7,392 nt of DNA from Acidobacteriaceae bacterium (GTDB lineage Bacteria; Acidobacteriota; Terriglobia; Terriglobales; SbA1): positions 1,160-8,551 of the forward strand of contig PMHI01000256.1 in the NCBI GenBank assembly GCA_003156615.1, read 5' to 3'. Both the position numbers and the translations under genes were made by a program. The notes under the pieces are model-generated. The model searched no databases. It saw only the letters and a list, made by a program, of their open reading frames with translations, and had not been told where the DNA came from. Every line of letters starts with the position of its first letter. Positions within the stretch are counted from its first letter, which is position 1. Below, piece by piece: positions 4,541 through 7,392 of the stretch.

Positions 4541-5183
4541 CGATTTCGGCGGTGTCCGGAAGCAGGACTGGCAACGTGTCACAAAGCCCTTCGCAATCGA
4601 CAAAAGGGCGGCGGCGATACTTAGCGTCATCGATGGCGCCTTCTCCATTCGAATGCTCTATGGGAATTCGAAGGAGGTTCCGATTCTCTCGCCCACCGAG
4701 GCAGTACTCAAGAGCTTTCAGAGCGCGCGAGTTCAACGCCGCGAATGATTGGCTGTCATTATGGAAACCTCATCCCCTCACAGCGATTCGACCCCGGGCT
4801 TGGCTGAATGGCGCCTCCGCGAAGTTCAAAGCGCTTCAGGGCCAATCCGCTATGGAATCTGCTCTGAACATAGTCTGGGGATGTTGAACTACATTAAGCC
4901 ACGCTCTGAAGGCTTTACATAGATGGTGAGCACGCAAGCATTTGGAAATCACCATGGTGATGCGCGATAGCTCCTGCTCACGCGGGATCGCAGCCGTTTT
5001 TCAGCAGCACTTCGAGCTCTCCATGGCATCTGGTCAACCCGGGCTGTCAGAGAAACAGACGTTGGTTCGCCGAAACCCGGAGATCAAGGGTATAGCCACT
5101 CCTTCAACCAGACCAAACGCTCACTATTGGGTCTTGCACGATGAAGAAATGGTCAGCTGCGGGGGTGCCGTTTGCCTCACAAA
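4541..5183. other. 643-base stretch without a defensible gene
   Basis: This lies between the convergent TetR gene and the partner-switching operon. Three weak plus-strand ORFs exist. The first is 4530-4748 (TTG start, 72 aa, overlaps the TetR end). The second is 4761-4922 (ATG start, 53 aa, METSSPHSD.. to ..YIKPRSEGFT), in the same frame after a single TGA. The third is 4942-5226 (TTG start, 94 aa). None has a ribosome binding site or a family I know. The middle one reads most like protein, and the first two could be pieces of one decayed gene. There is a bulged inverted repeat at 4643-4676 (CTCC-A-TTCGAA / TTCGAAGGAG) and a 14-base palindrome at 4948-4961. No clear terminator for either flanking operon is seen. 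Confidence 0.5.
4948..4961. repeat. Perfect 14-base palindrome
   Basis: ATCACCATGGTGAT is fully self-complementary, and another TGGTGA half-site lies at 4924-4929. It resembles a dimeric regulator site, but no start with a good ribosome binding site follows, so its role is unknown. Confidence 0.35.
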
Positions 5184-5549
5184 CTATTCCGTGAATGCAG
5201 CGCATGCCGATAACTCGTCGGCGTGAAGATCTGTATATTTCGTCATGCCGACCATAGTGAAAACCTTCCTAAAATGATCGGATAGACCGAAAGTTTGGAC
5301 CGACTGCCCGGTGCTGCGTGCTTCCATCAGCACCTGAATGATCAGCGCGATCCCACTCGAATTAATGTACTCCACCTTCGAGAGATCCAACAGGATACGC
5401 TTCACCTCGGGTGGCAGACCCTGATAGGTGCCAAGCACTGTCTCTTTCGACGTGCTGGTAATATCTCCTGAAAAGCGCAAAACCGTTATGGGCTTGCCGG
5501 AAGGTCCTGCTGTCTCGCTCACTCTGACGCTGGTTGTCCTATTCTGCAT
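5184..5549 (-). CDS. STAS-domain anti-anti-sigma factor (RsbV/SpoIIAA-like)
   Basis: This 121-aa protein consists of one STAS domain: strand ITVLRFSGDIT (21-31), RILLDLSKVEYINSSGIAL (51-69), then a helix IIQVLMEARSTG and the terminal FTMVGMTKYTDLH. In RsbV/SpoIIAA the serine in the D-S-S/T-G loop is phosphorylated by the partner kinase. Here the loop is N63-S64-S65-G66, with S64 the expected phosphosite and Asn in place of the usual Asp. When dephosphorylated it should bind the HATPase kinase encoded just upstream and release that kinase's target. Its ATG (5549-5547) directly follows the kinase's TAA, and the ribosome binding site GGGGAG lies within the kinase's last codons, so translation is probably coupled. 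It is the last gene of the operon. The family is certain; the regulated target is not visible. Confidence 0.9.
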   Translation of the reverse strand: MQNRTTSVRVSETAGPSGKPITVLRFSGDITSTSKETVLGTYQGLPPEVKRILLDLSKVEYINSSGIALIIQVLMEARSTGQSVQTFGLSDHFRKVFTMVGMTKYTDLHADELSACAAFTE

Positions 5550-5996
5550 TTACTCCCCGTCCGGCTTCTTCAAATGGATCACCAAGCGCGCGCAACCGCC
5601 AGTCGGCTGAGAGTTGATCCACTCCACTTCATCCATCAACGCCTGGATCAGAAACTTTCCCATGCCACGAGGGTTCTCCTCACCACCCATCTTTGAATCA
5701 ATATCCGGGGGCGGAGTCTTCGCACCTAGACCGCTCCCCTGATCGCAGACCCTGATTTCAAGCGTCGTCGCAGTCATCGAAAGGATTATTCCCACTTTCA
5801 AAGACTCATCCATCCGGTTACCGTGCTCTATCGAGTTAATGCAGGCTTCCGCGACAGCGGTCTTCAGATCCTCAATGCGGTCCTCAGAGAATCCCATTAG
5901 CTTAGCTACGCTCGCTGCCGTGCTCATAGCCACCTTTTCGTGACCGAGCTTCGACGGCAGGCTCAACACGAAGACCTCGAGCACGTTCTTGTCCAT
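5550..5996 (-). CDS. RsbW-like anti-sigma-factor serine kinase (HATPase)
   Basis: This 148-aa GHKL-type ATPase, like RsbW and SpoIIAB, would phosphorylate the STAS protein and sequester a sigma factor or other target. The N box is EACINSIEHGN (50-60) with Glu50 and Asn54. The G1 box is DQGSGL (85-90), and the G2 region is RGMGKFL (110-116). The ATP lid (90-110, rich in Pro, Asp and Gly) is short, as in anti-sigma kinases and unlike sensor histidine kinases. There is no membrane segment and no histidine phospho-acceptor domain. ATG 5996-5994 lies 9 bases after the phosphatase stop (TGA at 6008-6006), with only a weak GAG upstream, so it is probably co-translated with that gene. The STAS gene follows with no gap. 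All ATP-binding motifs are intact. Confidence 0.9.
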   Translation of the reverse strand: MDKNVLEVFVLSLPSKLGHEKVAMSTAASVAKLMGFSEDRIEDLKTAVAEACINSIEHGNRMDESLKVGIILSMTATTLEIRVCDQGSGLGAKTPPPDIDSKMGGEENPRGMGKFLIQALMDEVEWINSQPTGGCARLVIHLKKPDGE

Positions 5997-6005
5997 CTGT
6001 TCGTC

Positions 6006-7154
6006 TCATCCATTCCGCAGAAGCACCAGCGCAGTCATATCGTCTCTCTGCTCGGGCTCTGTCGTGAATGCTTCAAGTGTAGTCCAGATGTGGTCGAGTG
6101 CGGCTTCTGCGTCCAACGGACCAGCACGAAATGTATCGATCAAGCGGTCTAAACCAAACTCCTCGGCACCCCTGAACACCTCCGTCAGCCCGTCTGTGTA
6201 GGCAAGCAGCCGGGCTCCTTCTGCTAGTTCATATTTTTCGCTCGCATACTGAGCCGAAGGCTGCACACCGATTGGAGTCCCACTGGCTCCTAGCAATACC
6301 GGACCGTGCGCCGGTGTAGTCCATAGCAAGGCTGGATTGTGACCAGCATTCACAACTTCCAGTGAGTTGTCTTCTGGATCCAGACGAAAAAGTACCGCCG
6401 TCACATACCGGCTCCGTGCTTCCGGTCCTTCCGCATAAGACAACGCGTTCAATTGCCGGGCGACTTCGACGAGCGGTAGACCTGCCATAATCATTGCGCG
6501 AAAGGCCGCCCGGAATGAACTCGCAATCATCGCGGACGTCAGCCCTTTGCCAGCCACATCGGCCACAATCATAATCTGCTCCCCTGACGGAGCCCGCAAC
6601 GAATCAAGATAATCTCCACCGACCTCGTAGGATGAAACCGAACGGATCGCAGTCTTATAGCCGGCTACTGCATGCACCGACGACGGCAGCAGACTACGTT
6701 GAATGGCTCTTGCACTGGCCAAGTCCTGCTCAACCCGTTGCAAATGTATGATCCGCTCGTGATTTCGAGCATTCTCAATGGCAATTGCGATTTGCAGAGT
6801 GAGCTGCTCAAGGAAATCTGACTCCTCAAGCGTCAGTGGCATACCTTCGCGCGGGATCACGACGAGCTCCGTTAACAGCTCGCCAGCTTTGCCCCGAAGT
6901 GCAAAACGAAAACTTCCGCCGCCTTGTTCGGACCCGTTCGGAGTCAGGAGACTATGCGGCGGAATACGGCCTTCAGAAAACGGAAAGGAGGTGAAATATG
7001 CACCATCCATCTCTAGTTCGCGCACTACGATCTCCAGAGCAACACGCAACACCTCGTCCAGTTGTATGGTTGCGTGGATGCGCCGGCTCACTTCGAGAAG
7101 TGCTTGCAAGCGTGCGACTTTCTGTTGAAGATCAATCGTCTCGTTAACGTCCAT
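6006..7154 (-). CDS. GAF-SpoIIE (PP2C-type) serine phosphatase, RsbU-like
   Basis: I start this at ATG 7154-7152 (382 aa), which has GGTGA upstream; the frame is open to a TTG at 7229, but that extension looks non-coding. The order is a short coiled helix (QQKVARLQALLEVSRR), a GAF sensor domain (about 15-130), and a linker helix QRVEQDLASARAIQRSLLP (about 139-157) that in RsbU-like enzymes transmits the switch. The PP2C/SpoIIE domain follows with metal ligands D181 in VGGDYLD, D199 in VADVAGKG, D321 in YTDGLTE and D371/D372 in RDDMT, plus NAGHNPALL. It would dephosphorylate the downstream STAS protein when the GAF domain senses its signal, which is unknown. It is cytoplasmic, with no transmembrane segment. 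The kinase gene starts 9 bases downstream. The GGDYLD motif has Leu where GGDYYD or GGDFYD is common; the metal ligands are retained. Confidence 0.93.
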   Translation of the reverse strand: MDVNETIDLQQKVARLQALLEVSRRIHATIQLDEVLRVALEIVVRELEMDGAYFTSFPFSEGRIPPHSLLTPNGSEQGGGSFRFALRGKAGELLTELVVIPREGMPLTLEESDFLEQLTLQIAIAIENARNHERIIHLQRVEQDLASARAIQRSLLPSSVHAVAGYKTAIRSVSSYEVGGDYLDSLRAPSGEQIMIVADVAGKGLTSAMIASSFRAAFRAMIMAGLPLVEVARQLNALSYAEGPEARSRYVTAVLFRLDPEDNSLEVVNAGHNPALLWTTPAHGPVLLGASGTPIGVQPSAQYASEKYELAEGARLLAYTDGLTEVFRGAEEFGLDRLIDTFRAGPLDAEAALDHIWTTLEAFTTEPEQRDDMTALVLLRNG

Positions 7155-7239
7155 GACTTTCACCGCAAATCGACAGAGGAAATCCGTGCTGCTGCATGGT
7201 AGCGGACAATCCAGCGAGACCGCACTCAATGCCTACTTT

Positions 7240-7392
7240 CTAAATCAAAGTTGGCAGCGGTTGTAATTCCACGCTCAGCACAGTAATGTCGTCTTCCTGC
7301 CCGAAGCGTTGCGCCGCCATAGCAATCAGGTCGGCAGGTTCGATGCTGATGGCGCCAAAGCGCTTGAAACCATAGAGTTCGCCGGACTTGCT
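7240..7392 (-). CDS. C-terminal end of a second SpoIIE-type phosphatase (cut by window edge)
   Basis: The last 50 codons and stop (TAG 7242-7240) of a gene running in from the right edge on the minus strand. It reads SKSGELYGFKRFGAISIE, then AMAAQRFGQEDDITVLSVEL and ends QPLPTLI. The GQEDDITVL motif is the C-terminal metal-binding motif of SpoIIE/PP2C phosphatases, and GELYGFKRF before it is the usual preceding segment in that family. The N-terminal sensor or membrane part lies outside the window, so the signal is unknown. It lies 85 bases upstream of the GAF-SpoIIE gene in the same direction and is probably in the same operon, giving two phosphatases for one kinase/STAS pair. The family call is confident despite the short length. 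Confidence 0.82.
   Translation of the reverse strand, partial: SKSGELYGFKRFGAISIEPADLIAMAAQRFGQEDDITVLSVELQPLPTLI

Noticed and set aside
4440..4736. 98-aa minus-strand ORF under the TetR 3' end
   Set aside because: Partly antisense to TetR, with no recognisable family or ribosome binding site.
4459..4887. 142-aa plus-strand ORF overlapping the TetR 3' end
   Set aside because: Ser/Arg-rich composition, no ribosome binding site, and its first part is out-of-frame TetR sequence.
4541..5183. tRNA, CRISPR array or insertion-sequence ends in the gene-poor stretch
   Set aside because: I looked for a cloverleaf, regular repeats and terminal inverted repeats with target duplications and found none.
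6778..7128. 116-aa plus-strand ORF
   Set aside because: Antisense to the GAF part of the phosphatase; Ser/Arg-rich shadow.
7155..7229. N-terminal extension of the GAF-SpoIIE phosphatase from a TTG
   Set aside because: The TTG has no ribosome binding site, the added 25 residues look non-coding, and the ATG at 7154 has GGTGA upstream and starts at the expected helix.

Overview
The window looks like chromosomal or integrated-element DNA of a moderately GC-rich soil bacterium. I favour an acidobacterium (Terriglobia-like). This rests on the mix of protein families: a PRTRC-cassette protein, a TetR/SDR divergent pair, and a SpoIIE-phosphatase/anti-sigma/STAS operon. It is inference, because no rRNA or other taxonomic marker is present.

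Left part (1-1128): the 3' part of a PRTRC system protein E gene enters from the left edge. Its conserved body ends near 360, and the frame then runs on through unrelated sequence. A 49-codon ORF with a good ribosome binding site lies antisense under that tail. A small zinc-ribbon protein (648-890) has a perfect TATAAT placed so that the transcript would start at its ATG. A tryptophan-rich ORF (899-1084) is doubtful.

Middle part, minus strand (1129-3842): SDR oxidoreductase, then a carboxymuconolactone decarboxylase (CMD)/AhpD-like protein, then an AhpC/TSA-type peroxiredoxin, closely spaced as one operon. A calcineurin-like metallophosphoesterase follows after a 199-base gap that contains two strong hairpins. 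Two of these four genes are broken as read. The CMD gene has one extra base after codon 83, and the full C-terminus continues in the shifted frame. The phosphoesterase has an in-frame amber codon at position 9, inside its metal-binding D-x-H motif. A TetR-family regulator (3953-4540) is divergent from the SDR gene. The 110-base region between them holds a TTGACA-17-TAGATT promoter for the SDR operon and an inverted repeat at its expected transcription start. A simple model is that the TetR protein represses a small redox or electrophile-response operon.

Between 4541 and 5183 I see no gene I would defend, only weak short ORFs and two small palindromic structures.

Right part, minus strand (5184-7392): a partner-switching signalling operon, read from right to left. 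It holds the C-terminal end of one SpoIIE/PP2C phosphatase (cut by the edge), a second complete GAF-SpoIIE phosphatase, an RsbW-like HATPase anti-sigma kinase and an RsbV-like STAS anti-anti-sigma factor. The last two abut (TAA then ATG), which suggests translational coupling. No sigma factor is visible, so the target is unknown.

I did not find a clearly new system. The most useful points are the two broken genes, the run-on PRTRC E frame with its antisense ORF, the hairpin element at 1856-1931, and the two predicted leaderless genes.
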